A stretch of 64,000 bases of DNA from Phormidium tanganyikae FI6-MK23 (lineage in GTDB: Bacteria; Cyanobacteriota; Cyanobacteriia; Leptolyngbyales; Leptolyngbyaceae), in contig JAHHHU010000012.1 in assembly GCA_019359175.1 (NCBI GenBank), positions 108,597 to 172,596 of the forward strand. The letters run 5' to 3'. A program made the translations under genes and the position numbers. Shown here one piece after another: positions 9,030 to 17,874 of the stretch. The notes beneath the pieces are model-generated. The model ran no database searches and was not told the origin of the DNA. It worked only from the letters and a program-made list of their open reading frames with translations. Numbering within the stretch: the first letter of the stretch is position 1; each line of letters starts with the position of its first letter.

Positions 9030-9977
9030 ATGAAGTCACCTAAGCATCTACCGTTTATGATTGAGCAAACAAGGATTAAGCAAGCACGATCGCACGAGTT
9101 GGAAAGTCCACCGAGTTTAAGTGTGTATCTATTAGGACGGCGCATCACGTTCATGACGGTTTCTGCGATCGTCGACGCGATTCATACTGCTTGTGTCGAA
9201 GGAACAAAGCTAACCGTGGCAAATTATAATGTCCATAGCTTTAATTTATCGATGCAGCTACCTTGGTTTTACAATTTTCTCCAAAGCGCAGAAATCGCTC
9301 ACTGCGATAGTATTGGCATTCTCAAAGCAATTCGCTGGATGGGACTGAAGCTGCCTTTGGAATACCGCGCTTCATACAGCCTCTTGATGCCGAAATTGCT
9401 AGCTCACTGCAATCAGCATGGGTTTTCTATGTTTCTCTTAGGCGCAGAGCCTGAGTGTCTAGATGCAGCGATCATGAAAGTCGAGCAGCAGTATCCAGAC
9501 CTAGAGATCAACGGGCATCACGGGTACTTTGACATGCAAGATCCGTATGAGAATGGGCAGGTGATGCGACAAATCAATCAGGCGAAACCAAAGATCTTAG
9601 TCGTCGGTATGGGAATGCCCACTCAGGAAGACTGGATTCGGTTGAATCGGGATCAGTTAAATGTGAATGTGATTATGCCAGGAGGGGCAGTTATCGATCG
9701 CCTAGCAGGAGCGGTTCCTTCATGCCCATCGCTCTTATCGAACATCGGTTTAGAGTGGTTCTATCGGTTATGTCGTGAGCCAAAACGTTTGGCAACGCGC
9801 TACTTGTTAGGCAATCCAGCGTTTTTGTTTCACATTGCTTTGGCGAAGGCGCATTCATTCTCTCTGAAAGTGCAGCAGATGGAGCCGATTATTTCTAAAA
9901 AACTTTGTACCGACTCTGCCAAAGCGAGTCTGGAGCGTTCTGACGATCGATTAATTGAGGCTGACCCGATTCCATAA
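9030..9977 (+). CDS. WecG/TagA/CpsF-family (GT26) glycosyltransferase
   Basis: A 315-residue inverting glycosyltransferase family that adds the second sugar (for example ManNAcA or ManNAc) to a lipid-linked primer. It shows TVANYNVHSFNLSMQ, then AHCDSIGILKAIRWMG, the ...D-(S/G)-x-G... donor-site region. Near the C-terminus are ILVVGMGMPTQEDWIRLN and MPGGAVIDRLAGA, the typical GxGxPxQE and GGxxD-like family blocks. A segment FSMFLLGAEPECLDAA matches the usual FLLGG.pe. box. The start at 9030 leaves about 30 residues before the core, slightly long. It is transcribed away from the minus-strand cluster, and its stop is followed 44 bases later by the GT14 gene, so the two probably form one transcript. 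Confidence 0.88.
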   Translation: MKSPKHLPFMIEQTRIKQARSHELESPPSLSVYLLGRRITFMTVSAIVDAIHTACVEGTKLTVANYNVHSFNLSMQLPWFYNFLQSAEIAHCDSIGILKAIRWMGLKLPLEYRASYSLLMPKLLAHCNQHGFSMFLLGAEPECLDAAIMKVEQQYPDLEINGHHGYFDMQDPYENGQVMRQINQAKPKILVVGMGMPTQEDWIRLNRDQLNVNVIMPGGAVIDRLAGAVPSCPSLLSNIGLEWFYRLCREPKRLATRYLLGNPAFLFHIALAKAHSFSLKVQQMEPIISKKLCTDSAKASLERSDDRLIEADPIP

Positions 9978-10020
9978 CTCTCAAATACATTCCTGCTATG
10001 TTCCTAAGTTCCAAAATGTC

Positions 10021-10962
10021 ATGAAGGTTTGTTATCTTATCCAAACACATCGGGAACCTGCCCAGATTGAGCGCTTAGTCCGGCGCATTAAATCCCTAAG
10101 TCCCAATGCTCAGGTTCTAGTGAGCCACGATTTTACGAATTGTGAGTTAAAGCGATCGACGTTTGCTGACTTGTCTGATGTCGCTATTATTGCATCACGG
10201 GGAGGGAGAGGAAACTTCTCGATCGTGCAGAGCTATTTGGATGCGATTAAATGGTTGCTTGATTCGGGCAGTGATTTTAGCTGGTTGCTCAATCTTTCAG
10301 GACAAGACTATCCGATTCAGCCACTTTCTCAAGTCGAACAGTCTCTTTTTCAATCAGACTATGATGGATTTGTTCATCATTTTGAGGTGTTTTCAAAGCA
10401 GAGTCCTTGGAAACGGAATGAAGGCTATACTCGCTACCACTATAGATATCGAGTTCTCGTGAATTCTCTTCCTGAGTGGCAGAAAGAACTCCTAAAACCC
10501 GCTAAAATCTTGAATTATATTCAGCCCTTTTTTAGAGTGAACTTTTCTTATGGCATTACTTTAGGATTGAAGATCTCGCCCCCCTTTACTCAAGATTTTG
10601 TCTGTTATGGTGGCTCATTTCTATGTACGCTGTCGAGAAACTGTGTAGAGTATCTACAGAAATTTGTAGAGTCAAATCCTGATATCATTGACTACTATAA
10701 AGGGGTAGCGATTCCAGATGAATGCTTTATTCAAACGATATTAGTGAATAGCAACTTATTTAAGCTATCGAATGACTGCAAACGCTATTTTGATTTTTCA
10801 CAAACGCGCAACGGTCATCCTCGAATTCTCTCATCTAATGATTTTCCGGCTCTGATAGAGAGTCAGGCTCATTTTGCTAGAAAGTTTGACCCAATGGTTG
10901 ATAGCAATATTCTTGATCTCATCGACAAAACAAGCCTCGAAAAGTCCACGCTTTCAGCTTAG
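10021..10962 (+). CDS. GT14-like beta-1,6-N-acetylglucosaminyltransferase family protein
   Basis: About 313 residues of the core-2/I-branching type (GT14, PF02485). It begins MKVCYLIQTHREPAQIERLV, has ANFS-like text (GRGNFSIVQSYLDAI), then WLLNLSGQDYPIQPLSQV, the family's SGxDYP hallmark, and VAIPDECFIQTILVN, matching the conserved PDE-x-F-x-Q/H catalytic Glu. The ORF track starts at 9955, inside the upstream gene. The ATG at 10021 fits the family start (YLIqtH close to the N-terminus) and was chosen, although no strong ribosome-binding site precedes it. A paralogue with the same motifs is at 22694-23575. Bacterial members modify surface glycans, but donor specificity is not established here. 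It ends flush against the convergent SDR gene. Confidence 0.85.
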   Translation: MKVCYLIQTHREPAQIERLVRRIKSLSPNAQVLVSHDFTNCELKRSTFADLSDVAIIASRGGRGNFSIVQSYLDAIKWLLDSGSDFSWLLNLSGQDYPIQPLSQVEQSLFQSDYDGFVHHFEVFSKQSPWKRNEGYTRYHYRYRVLVNSLPEWQKELLKPAKILNYIQPFFRVNFSYGITLGLKISPPFTQDFVCYGGSFLCTLSRNCVEYLQKFVESNPDIIDYYKGVAIPDECFIQTILVNSNLFKLSNDCKRYFDFSQTRNGHPRILSSNDFPALIESQAHFARKFDPMVDSNILDLIDKTSLEKSTLSA

Positions 10963-11751
10963 CTAATTGCGCCCAAACCCTAAGATCGTTTTCCAAAGAC
11001 TTGCTACAGCTTCACGAGGTAGAACACGAGGAAACGCTGCTAGAAGTTGATTCGCTGAATTGCCAGGAATCACGATCGATTGTCGCTGATCCAATGCTGC
11101 CAGCGTTTCTCTAACAACCACAGTTGCAGGAGTCTCTACCCAAGCTGCGGCATCCACCAGAACGGATGGAAATCCTGCCTGCTTAAAAAATGCTTTTCCA
11201 GCAGGCCCAGGACAAACCGCCAGAACATGAACATTGTATTTCTGATTCTCCGCCCAAAGCGCCTCACTAAAACTCAGAACAAAAGCTTTCGTGGCTGAAT
11301 AAATAGAGAAGTAAGGCATCGTCTGAAATGCAGCAACCGAAGCAAGATTAACAATGCTTCCTGAACGCTGTTGACGCATTGGTTGTAAGAAACGATGCGT
11401 TAGATCAACAAGTGCCAAAATGTTGAGTTGAATAATTCTAAGCTGCAACTCACGATCGTTTTCTGCAAAATCGCCATAATCCCCAATTCCAGCATTGTTG
11501 ATCAATAAGTCGATCGCGATCCCTTTTTGCTGAACTTGCTCAAACACGATCGCGGCGGCTGTCGGCTCAGTCAAATCCTGCACAATGATTTCCACTGGAA
11601 CCCGATACTGAGCTTGCAGAGTGTGGGCTAACTGCTCTAACTTGTCTTGCGATCGCGCAATCAAAACTAACCCATACCCCCGAGCCGCTAACTCCTGAGC
11701 AAAGATAGCCCCAATTCCTGCTGAAGCCCCTGTGATCAATGCTGTGACCAT
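10963..11751 (-). CDS. SDR-family oxidoreductase
   Basis: A 262-residue classical short-chain dehydrogenase/reductase. TALITGASAGIGAIFAQEL gives the Rossmann TGxxxGIG dinucleotide motif near residues 6-13. LLINNAGIGDYGDF holds the NNAG box, and VNLASVAAF followed by YSATKAFVLSF gives the catalytic Ser and Tyr-x3-Lys. An Arg after the second strand (LIARSQDKLEQL) favours NADP(H). The acyl-chain or sugar substrate cannot be told; many close relatives are annotated as DltE-like short-chain reductases. It is convergent with the GT14 gene, with no gap between stops, and is preceded by a hairpin that closes the CPBP gene, so it is likely transcribed alone. Confidence 0.9.
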   Translation of the reverse strand: MVTALITGASAGIGAIFAQELAARGYGLVLIARSQDKLEQLAHTLQAQYRVPVEIIVQDLTEPTAAAIVFEQVQQKGIAIDLLINNAGIGDYGDFAENDRELQLRIIQLNILALVDLTHRFLQPMRQQRSGSIVNLASVAAFQTMPYFSIYSATKAFVLSFSEALWAENQKYNVHVLAVCPGPAGKAFFKQAGFPSVLVDAAAWVETPATVVVRETLAALDQRQSIVIPGNSANQLLAAFPRVLPREAVASLWKTILGFGRN

Positions 11752-11815
11752 TACTTTAAACTTCCGAAACGGTTTGATTCGTAGATAGCCTGATGACTAT
11801 GCTGCAAAATTGCTT

Positions 11816-11854
11816 CAAACCGCAAACCTTCCTTTGGACAGAGTTTGCGGTTTG
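11816..11854 (-). terminator. Hairpin terminator after the CPBP protease gene
   Basis: CAAACCGCAAAC and GTTTGCGGTTTG form a perfect 12-bp stem with a 15-base loop. It lies about 20 bases past the stop of the minus-strand CPBP gene, and on that strand the stem is followed by AAGCAATTTTG, a weak T-rich tail. It separates CPBP from the SDR gene on the same strand. Confidence 0.65.
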
Positions 11855-11873
11855 CGATCGTAACTGCAATTTT

Positions 11874-13382
11874 CTAAGCCACACTGCCTAATAGAAAGAG
11901 TGCTAACAACGTTCCACTATTCCAAAGTGCATGAAGTAGCACCGATGCCATCAGGTTTTGAGTGCGGGTATAAACGAATCCTAAGATAATTCCTAGAACA
12001 GTTAAAGGTGCGACTTCCGATAGGCTGAGATGCACGATCGCGAAAATCAACCCGCTCAACAAAATCGCCTGCCAAGTACTGAAATACTTCGTCAGTGAGG
12101 CTAACAGAAAGCCCCGAAAGAAGATTTCTTCAAACAACGGAGCCGCGATCGCTGCCGTGACGAAGAATAGAATCAGCGCGATCGGATCTCGACCCTCAAG
12201 CGCGATCGACAACAATGGATTACTGCCGCCTCGCCCCTGCCAAACCTTGTCATTTAACCAAGAAATGCCCGCAACTAAAGGATAAGCGGCTGCATATCCC
12301 CCGATCCCCCAAAGCCACCATCGACCTTTGAGAGTAAATCGGAACCAATTATTCTCGATCGGCAAAAACTTCTTGATCGAAAGATACAGAACCCCTAGTC
12401 CGCCTGCCGCCAGAAGAAGATAAGTAATCAATGCTAAAAAGGCTCGATCGCGGACTGTAAAAGCTGCGGGATCAACTTGAAACGCCGATTTTGCAACCAG
12501 CAATCCCACAGGTAAGAGAACCTGCCCGATCAGTAGTTGTCCCACCGCAAAGAAGCCCACAACCAAAACCTGCCAAGTAATTTCGTAATCCCAAGGCACT
12601 GTCCACTTGATCAAATTTGTTCCAACCAGCAAAGAGTTTTTTCGACTGATCAACCATTGCCCACCCAAAAACAGCAGTATCCCAAAGCCGAGAATGAGCG
12701 CAATCGTTGGAACTGCATTTGCGCCAATCCACTTCGCTAGGGCTTGCTGAGAAACTTGCTGTTCTGTGGTGCGAAGATCGCTCAACACATCCGATCTCTG
12801 TTCTAAGGTGTAGAGCTTTTCGAGCGAGCGACTGCGAAACCAGCCTGTGAGATTTTGTTTCAGAATCGGTTCAGCTCTGGGCGGTAAGGTGTTCTGCCAA
12901 AGTGCCGTTAGGATGTCAGCGGTCGATCGCAAGCCGCGGCTTTTCTGCGTTTGAGGGGCAGTCAGAGTTGCCCAGCTTTTCAGTGCGGCATCGACTTGAT
13001 TTTGTTGAGCTTGGAGAATGCCAATCCTGACATCGAGTTCATCGCGCAACGTTTTTTGTTTTGCCAGTTCTACGGTGAGCGGTTTGGCAGAATCGGAAGC
13101 TGGACTTGCTTCGATCTGGGTTTGCGCTGAAGAAATCGCTTTCTCGACCGACGATCGCGTTTTTTGATAGGACTCTAGCGCGGTTTTTTGAGGATTGCGA
13201 TCGGTGAGTGGCGCTGTGTTGGAATCGCCCTGATACTGTGCCGCTTGAAGCAGCAAATCCGTTTGAGAAAGCTCTAATCGGCTTTGGAACTGGGGTTGAT
13301 TCCAACTGCTGATGAGATCCAGCGCGATCGCCGCGATCGCCACTAGAGTCAGCCCCCATAATAAAATCCGCTTCGGTGTCAT
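11874..13382 (-). CDS. CPBP-family intramembrane metalloprotease with long N-terminal region
   Basis: A 502-residue membrane protein. The C-terminal third is a CPBP (CAAX-protease/bacteriocin-processing, ABI) domain with APLFEEIFFRGFLLASL (Glu pair at about 418-419 and Arg at 423), AIVHLSLSE (His about 451) and LLHALWN (His about 484), the metal-binding set. At least six hydrophobic segments cover about 220-500. The N-terminal 200 residues start with one membrane helix (ILLWGLTLVAIAAIALDLI) followed by a charged, Gln-rich stretch predicted to be largely helical and extracytoplasmic, which makes this protein much longer than the minimal family. The domain order helix-soluble-CPBP is common in cyanobacteria. 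Its substrate is unknown. Confidence 0.88.
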   Translation of the reverse strand: MTPKRILLWGLTLVAIAAIALDLISSWNQPQFQSRLELSQTDLLLQAAQYQGDSNTAPLTDRNPQKTALESYQKTRSSVEKAISSAQTQIEASPASDSAKPLTVELAKQKTLRDELDVRIGILQAQQNQVDAALKSWATLTAPQTQKSRGLRSTADILTALWQNTLPPRAEPILKQNLTGWFRSRSLEKLYTLEQRSDVLSDLRTTEQQVSQQALAKWIGANAVPTIALILGFGILLFLGGQWLISRKNSLLVGTNLIKWTVPWDYEITWQVLVVGFFAVGQLLIGQVLLPVGLLVAKSAFQVDPAAFTVRDRAFLALITYLLLAAGGLGVLYLSIKKFLPIENNWFRFTLKGRWWLWGIGGYAAAYPLVAGISWLNDKVWQGRGGSNPLLSIALEGRDPIALILFFVTAAIAAPLFEEIFFRGFLLASLTKYFSTWQAILLSGLIFAIVHLSLSEVAPLTVLGIILGFVYTRTQNLMASVLLHALWNSGTLLALFLLGSVA

Positions 13383-13538
13383 GAAATTCTCTTAATACGC
13401 GCAGAGTGTCTTCCCGTTATTTTAGAAAACAGAGCGTCGATCGCACTTAATTTTTACTGGCTTCAGATTTAGCGTGAGTGAAATTTAGCTACCCGAACAC
13501 GATAAAATCATCCTGACTTTTTGCCCTAACAATTTCTT

Positions 13539-14864
13539 ATGACGACTCGTGTAATTCTCGTGCGCCACGGTGAAAGCAGCTACAACGTTGAAAAAAGAGC
13601 GCAAGGGCATTGTGATCTCTCGACGCTGACCGAGAAGGGTGAAAAGATGGCAACCCAAGTTGCAACGGCCCTAAAAGATTTGAAATTTGATGCGGTCTAC
13701 AGCAGTCCGCTACAACGCGCAAACCGTACCGCTGAACTGATTTTGGCAGGTCTAGATCATCCGCCCGCCCCTCAAATCACCGATGATCTCAAAGAAATTA
13801 ACATTCAGCCTTGGGAAGGAATGCTGTTCACGGAAGTCGCTGAGAAATACCCAGAAATGTATGCTCACTGGCATTCCGAGCCGCATAAAGTGAGCATGAC
13901 GCTCCCCGATGGCAGTGAACTTGTCCCTGTGCTGGATTTGTATCAACAGGCGGAACGATTTTGGCGATCGATCCTGCCCCAACATCCAGATCAAACGATC
14001 CTGATTGTCGCGCACAGCGGCATTAATCGCGCTTTGATCAATACTGCGATCGGACTTGAACCCGCTGATTATCAACGCTTCCACATTTCCAACTGTGGCA
14101 TCAGCGTGCTGAATTTCTCCGGCAGTTTTGGCGAACAGGTGCAAATCGAATCGCTGAACGTGACATCACATCTGGGCGAAACGATTCCCAAACTCAGACC
14201 CAATCATAAAGGCGCTCGTCTCTTACTCGTGCGACACGGCGAAACGGAATGGAATCGTCAGGGACGGTTTCAGGGTCAAATCGATGTGCCGCTGAATGAC
14301 AATGGACGAGTGCAAGCAGGTCAAGCCGCAGAATTTCTAAAGTCGGTACAAATCGATACAGCCATCAGTAGCTCGATGGCGCGTCCAAAAGAAACCGCAG
14401 AGATCATTCTCAAATATCATTCTGAAATTGAACTAAAACTGCGCGATGACTTACGCGAAATCAGTCACGGACTTTGGGAAGGCAAATTTGAATCTGAGAT
14501 CGAAGCCGACTATCCTGGTTTGCTGCATCAGTGGCAAAAACATCCTGAGACGGTGCAAATGCCAGAAGGTGAGAATCTACAGCAAGTTTGGGATCGTGCC
14601 GTTGCAGGTTGGAGTGCGATCGTCGAATCGGCTCAACCTGGAGAAACGATTCTCGTCGTCGCTCACGATGCCATTAACAAAGCGATTCTTTGTTACGTTT
14701 CCGGTTTGACTCCCGCTGCTTTCTGGAGCTTCAAACAAGGAAATGGCGCGGTGAGCGTGATTGATTACCCGAATGGAGCCGATGCAACTCCCTTACTGAT
14801 GGCGATGAATATCACAACGCATTTGGGGGGCGTTTTGGACAAAACTGCAGCAGGCGCACTTTAG
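13539..14864 (+). CDS. Tandem two-domain histidine phosphatase (phosphoglycerate mutase-like)
   Basis: A 441-residue protein with two consecutive histidine-phosphatase domains. Domain 1 (about residues 1-215) opens VILVRHGESSYNVEKRAQG, with the RHG phospho-acceptor, SSPLQRANRTA and IVAHSGINRAL. Domain 2 (about 225-430) repeats this as LLLVRHGETEWNRQGRFQG, SSSMARPKETA and VVAHDAINKAIL. Both keep RHG, the following Arg and the late His, so both could be active. Cyanobacterial proteins of this layout are variously annotated as phosphoglycerate mutase, alpha-ribazole phosphatase or phosphoserine phosphatase; the sequence alone does not decide. It starts after a 156-bp gap divergent from the CPBP gene. 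Confidence 0.9.
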   Translation: MTTRVILVRHGESSYNVEKRAQGHCDLSTLTEKGEKMATQVATALKDLKFDAVYSSPLQRANRTAELILAGLDHPPAPQITDDLKEINIQPWEGMLFTEVAEKYPEMYAHWHSEPHKVSMTLPDGSELVPVLDLYQQAERFWRSILPQHPDQTILIVAHSGINRALINTAIGLEPADYQRFHISNCGISVLNFSGSFGEQVQIESLNVTSHLGETIPKLRPNHKGARLLLVRHGETEWNRQGRFQGQIDVPLNDNGRVQAGQAAEFLKSVQIDTAISSSMARPKETAEIILKYHSEIELKLRDDLREISHGLWEGKFESEIEADYPGLLHQWQKHPETVQMPEGENLQQVWDRAVAGWSAIVESAQPGETILVVAHDAINKAILCYVSGLTPAAFWSFKQGNGAVSVIDYPNGADATPLLMAMNITTHLGGVLDKTAAGAL

Positions 14865-14873
14865 ACACACAAA

Positions 14874-14893
14874 AGACAGACAAAACTCTGTCT
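14874..14893 (+). terminator. Short hairpin after the histidine phosphatase gene
   Basis: AGACAGA and TCTGTCT form a 7-bp perfect stem with a 6-base loop ten bases after the stop. No T-run follows on the plus strand, so it may be a processing or 3'-end stabilising hairpin rather than an intrinsic terminator. Confidence 0.35.
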
Positions 14894-14965
14894 AAGGATT
14901 GCGAAACTATCCTGACTGTGTGATATTTATCACGTTAAGGATAATTAGCCTTTATCCGATCGTAT

Positions 14966-15886
14966 ATGGCAACCTCTACAGTGTTTGCATTAGCCTTTGC
15001 TTCTGCGTTTGCGTCCGCTTCATCTGCCTCGACTTTGCCGCTGCTCGAAATGTTTCCGGTTCAGACTGGTGTGTCCGCTCAGTCTAAACTTCAACCCGAA
15101 TCTAGCCTCCAGCCAGAATTCTCTTCGACGATTGCATCGAATTGGACTCGCCAATCTCCTCGATCGGGGGGACAGCTTTACCTGCAACGCCTAGCCGCTT
15201 TGCAAATCGGAAAGCTCTACACTCGATTGCCCAGCGATAGTTTTGGTGAAGTGTGGAAAGATGCGATCGTGCAGCCAACGTATCAACAATGGCGAAAACT
15301 ATTGGCATTGGAATCGAAAGCGGTATCGAAGCGAAGAAGCGATCGAGATCTTTCGATTCTACTCGGAGATTCTCTCAGCTTGTGGTTTCCCGGCGATCGC
15401 TTAAAGCCGTCTCAAATCTGGCTAAATCAAGGAATTTCTGGCGATACAACCTGGAATATTTTGGCAAGGCTGCCGGATTTGGTGAATACGCGACCGTCAG
15501 AGATTTATCTGATGGCAGGTATTAATGATTTAAAGATGGGTGCGAGTGATTCGGAAATCGTTTGGAATATTCAGCGAATCATTACGCAACTTCAGACGAT
15601 GCACCCGAACGCGAAAATTATTGTTGAGTCAATTTTACCAACGAGGTCGCCGCGAATTCCCAACGATCGGATCGCAGGAATCAATCGGCAGTTAAATACG
15701 ATCGCTCAACAAACAGGCGCGACTTACCTAGATTTGTTTTCTCAGTTTGCGGATCAAGATGGGCAAATCCTAACGGAGTATACTACCGATGGGATTCACT
15801 TGAGCGCTCAAGGATATGCAGCTTGGCAATCTGTCTTCCAAGAGTCAAGTAGTAAAGTTGCAGCGTCTCCGGTTTCAAATCAATGA
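14966..15886 (+). CDS. SGNH/GDSL-family hydrolase
   Basis: A 306-residue probable exported or membrane-anchored esterase. The N-terminus (STVFALAFASAFASASSAS) is a hydrophobic, Ala/Ser-rich stretch that could be a signal peptide. The catalytic domain has ILLGDSLSLWFPGD (block I, Ser nucleophile), NQGISGDTTWNIL (block II Gly), LMAGINDLKMG (block III Gly-x-Asn-Asp) and TTDGIHLSAQGY (block V Asp-x-x-His). All four SGNH residues are present. The substrate could be an acyl ester, an acetylated sugar or a lipid; nothing decides between them. It starts 101 bases after the phosphatase stop, with only a weak hairpin between, and is convergent with the kinase gene. Confidence 0.88.
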   Translation: MATSTVFALAFASAFASASSASTLPLLEMFPVQTGVSAQSKLQPESSLQPEFSSTIASNWTRQSPRSGGQLYLQRLAALQIGKLYTRLPSDSFGEVWKDAIVQPTYQQWRKLLALESKAVSKRRSDRDLSILLGDSLSLWFPGDRLKPSQIWLNQGISGDTTWNILARLPDLVNTRPSEIYLMAGINDLKMGASDSEIVWNIQRIITQLQTMHPNAKIIVESILPTRSPRIPNDRIAGINRQLNTIAQQTGATYLDLFSQFADQDGQILTEYTTDGIHLSAQGYAAWQSVFQESSSKVAASPVSNQ

Positions 15887-15986
15887 TTGTAATTGCTGTT
15901 AAATACATCTCCCTGCTACGTTGATCACTCGCCCGTGGGATGGAAATCGCAATGGAGCAGAGAAACTTTCTTTAGGACTCTATCAT

Positions 15987-17687
15987 CTAGCAGCCCTCTA
16001 GAGGAATTTCAATCACAAACTCTGTACCTTGCCCAAGTTCAGAACTGCAAGAGAGCAATCCCCCATGTCGCTCAGTCACAATCTGATAGCTAATCGCAAG
16101 TCCCATTCCTGTTCCAACCCCCACAGGCTTAGTGGTGAAAAAAGGATCAAAAATACGCTTTGCTGTTTCCTCAGCCATTCCAATTCCGGTATCTGCAACG
16201 CGAATCCTCACCGAGTTTGAGTCCGTAAGCTCAGTCACGATCGTAAGCCTCAGCGGGTTGGTGCTGTCTTGCTGAAAAGCTTCTTCGATCGCGTCGATCG
16301 CATTTGCAAATAGATTCATCAACACCTGATTGAGTTGTCCCGCATAGCATTCCACTAAGGGAAGCTTTCCATATTGTTTGACAACCTCGATCGCGGGACG
16401 TTGATTATCTGCTCTAAGACGATGCTGCAAAATCATCAGCGTACTTTCAATCCCAAAATGCAGATCGACTTCCTTAGAATCAGATTCATCCAATCGCGAG
16501 AAGATGCGGAGTGATAGCACAATGTCCCGAATCCGTTCTGCGCCAGTTTGCATCGAAGCCAGTAGCTTTGGCAGATCGCTGATCAGAAAATCGAACTCGA
16601 TCGCATCAATTTCAGCTTGTAGCGTCGGTGCAGGATGGGGATAGTGCTGCTGATAAAGGTTGATGATGTGCAGCAAGTCCCGAATGTGGTCTTGGGCAGG
16701 ACTGAGATTGCTATAGATAAAGCTAACCGGATTGTTAATTTCATGCGCGACTCCTGCAACCAATTGACCCAAAGACGACATTTTTTCGCTTTGAATTAAC
16801 TGAGTCTGTGCCTGTTTTAGATTGTAGAGCGCTTGCTCAAGCGACTCTGTTTTCTGTTGAAGTTGTTCTTCAGCTTGCTTGCGCTCCGTAATATCGTCAT
16901 ACGTGCCCAAAATTCCGATCACGTTGCCTTGATCATCCCGCAGCGGAATTTTGCTAGTATCTGCCCAAGTTTGCTTACCGTCTGCCTGAAGTAGCGTTTC
17001 AATAATGTGCATTTGTGGAATTCCATGACTCACGACTTCAGCATCACAAGCTCGAAACCACTCAGTTTCTTCGGGTGTCCAAGGCAAATCATAATCTGTT
17101 TTACCTACAATCTCGCTCGGATCACTCAGTCCCGCAACAGTAGCAAATGATCTATTACAGCCTAAGTAAACTGAATTTATATCTTTCCAGAACACCAGTT
17201 GGGGCGTGTTGTTGATCACAATTTGTAGAAGCTGCTCGGACTCTTGACGGTCTTGCTGCGATCTCTGTTGTTCTGCCTGTAGACAAACTCGTTCGGTGAT
17301 GTCGTTTTGAATGCCGATAATCTGTACGACTCGTCCCGCAGAATCAAAAATCGGTGAGAGTGTTAACTCATTCCAAAATAAAGTGCCGTCTTTGCGATAG
17401 TTTCGTAGTGTGACTGTACAGCTTTTCTGCGATCGTAAAGCTTGCTGCATCTGTTGAATCGCAGGCTGATCGCGATCGTCTCCCTGCAAAAACCGGAAAT
17501 TCTTTCCCATCACTTCAGCAGCCGTGTATCCTGTCGATCGCTCAAACACCGGATTGACATAAATAGCAGGAAAATCAGGTTGTTGAGCATCAGCGATCAC
17601 AATTCCGACAGGGCTTGCCGCAATCGCTTGCTGCCAATTGATAGAAGCCAAAATCGTAGAGTGCTGAGAAGCGACCGAAGTATCCAT
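15987..17687 (-). CDS. PAS (LOV-like) - PAS sensor histidine kinase
   Basis: About 566 residues, soluble, with no membrane helix. In the track's numbering, residues 25-138 form a PAS domain with striking LOV character: [24 protein letters not shown] and GIQNDITER keep the flavin-contacting Asn, Gln and Asn residues, but the photoactive Cys of NCRFLQ is Phe69. A second PAS (about 150-280) and a coiled coil lead to the histidine box [16 protein letters not shown] and an HATPase domain with N-, G1- ([11 protein letters not shown]) and G2-boxes (GTGMGLAI). No receiver domain is attached and no response regulator is adjacent. The track's start is TTG; the ATG at 17687 is preferred, although neither has a clear ribosome-binding site. 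Confidence 0.88.
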   Translation of the reverse strand: MDTSVASQHSTILASINWQQAIAASPVGIVIADAQQPDFPAIYVNPVFERSTGYTAAEVMGKNFRFLQGDDRDQPAIQQMQQALRSQKSCTVTLRNYRKDGTLFWNELTLSPIFDSAGRVVQIIGIQNDITERVCLQAEQQRSQQDRQESEQLLQIVINNTPQLVFWKDINSVYLGCNRSFATVAGLSDPSEIVGKTDYDLPWTPEETEWFRACDAEVVSHGIPQMHIIETLLQADGKQTWADTSKIPLRDDQGNVIGILGTYDDITERKQAEEQLQQKTESLEQALYNLKQAQTQLIQSEKMSSLGQLVAGVAHEINNPVSFIYSNLSPAQDHIRDLLHIINLYQQHYPHPAPTLQAEIDAIEFDFLISDLPKLLASMQTGAERIRDIVLSLRIFSRLDESDSKEVDLHFGIESTLMILQHRLRADNQRPAIEVVKQYGKLPLVECYAGQLNQVLMNLFANAIDAIEEAFQQDSTNPLRLTIVTELTDSNSVRIRVADTGIGMAEETAKRIFDPFFTTKPVGVGTGMGLAISYQIVTERHGGLLSCSSELGQGTEFVIEIPLEGC

Positions 17688-17874
17688 GAGAAGAAGCGTC
17701 AATAGAGTTGTATCAATTCTTCCCTGAAGTGAAGAATTAGAACGTCAAAACCTTGAAACGACAAGATGCCTAGAAGCTAATCCCGCGCTCAATTAGAAAG
17801 CAATCCTTGAGGAGAGGATTGAATCCGCGTCTGATCGCTACAATGGAATCTGTCTTCATTCCTCGATCGATATT

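Noticed and set aside
13383-13538. Possible small gene between the CPBP and phosphatase genes
   Set aside because: It is only 156 bases, with no ORF carrying a ribosome-binding site; more likely a divergent promoter region.
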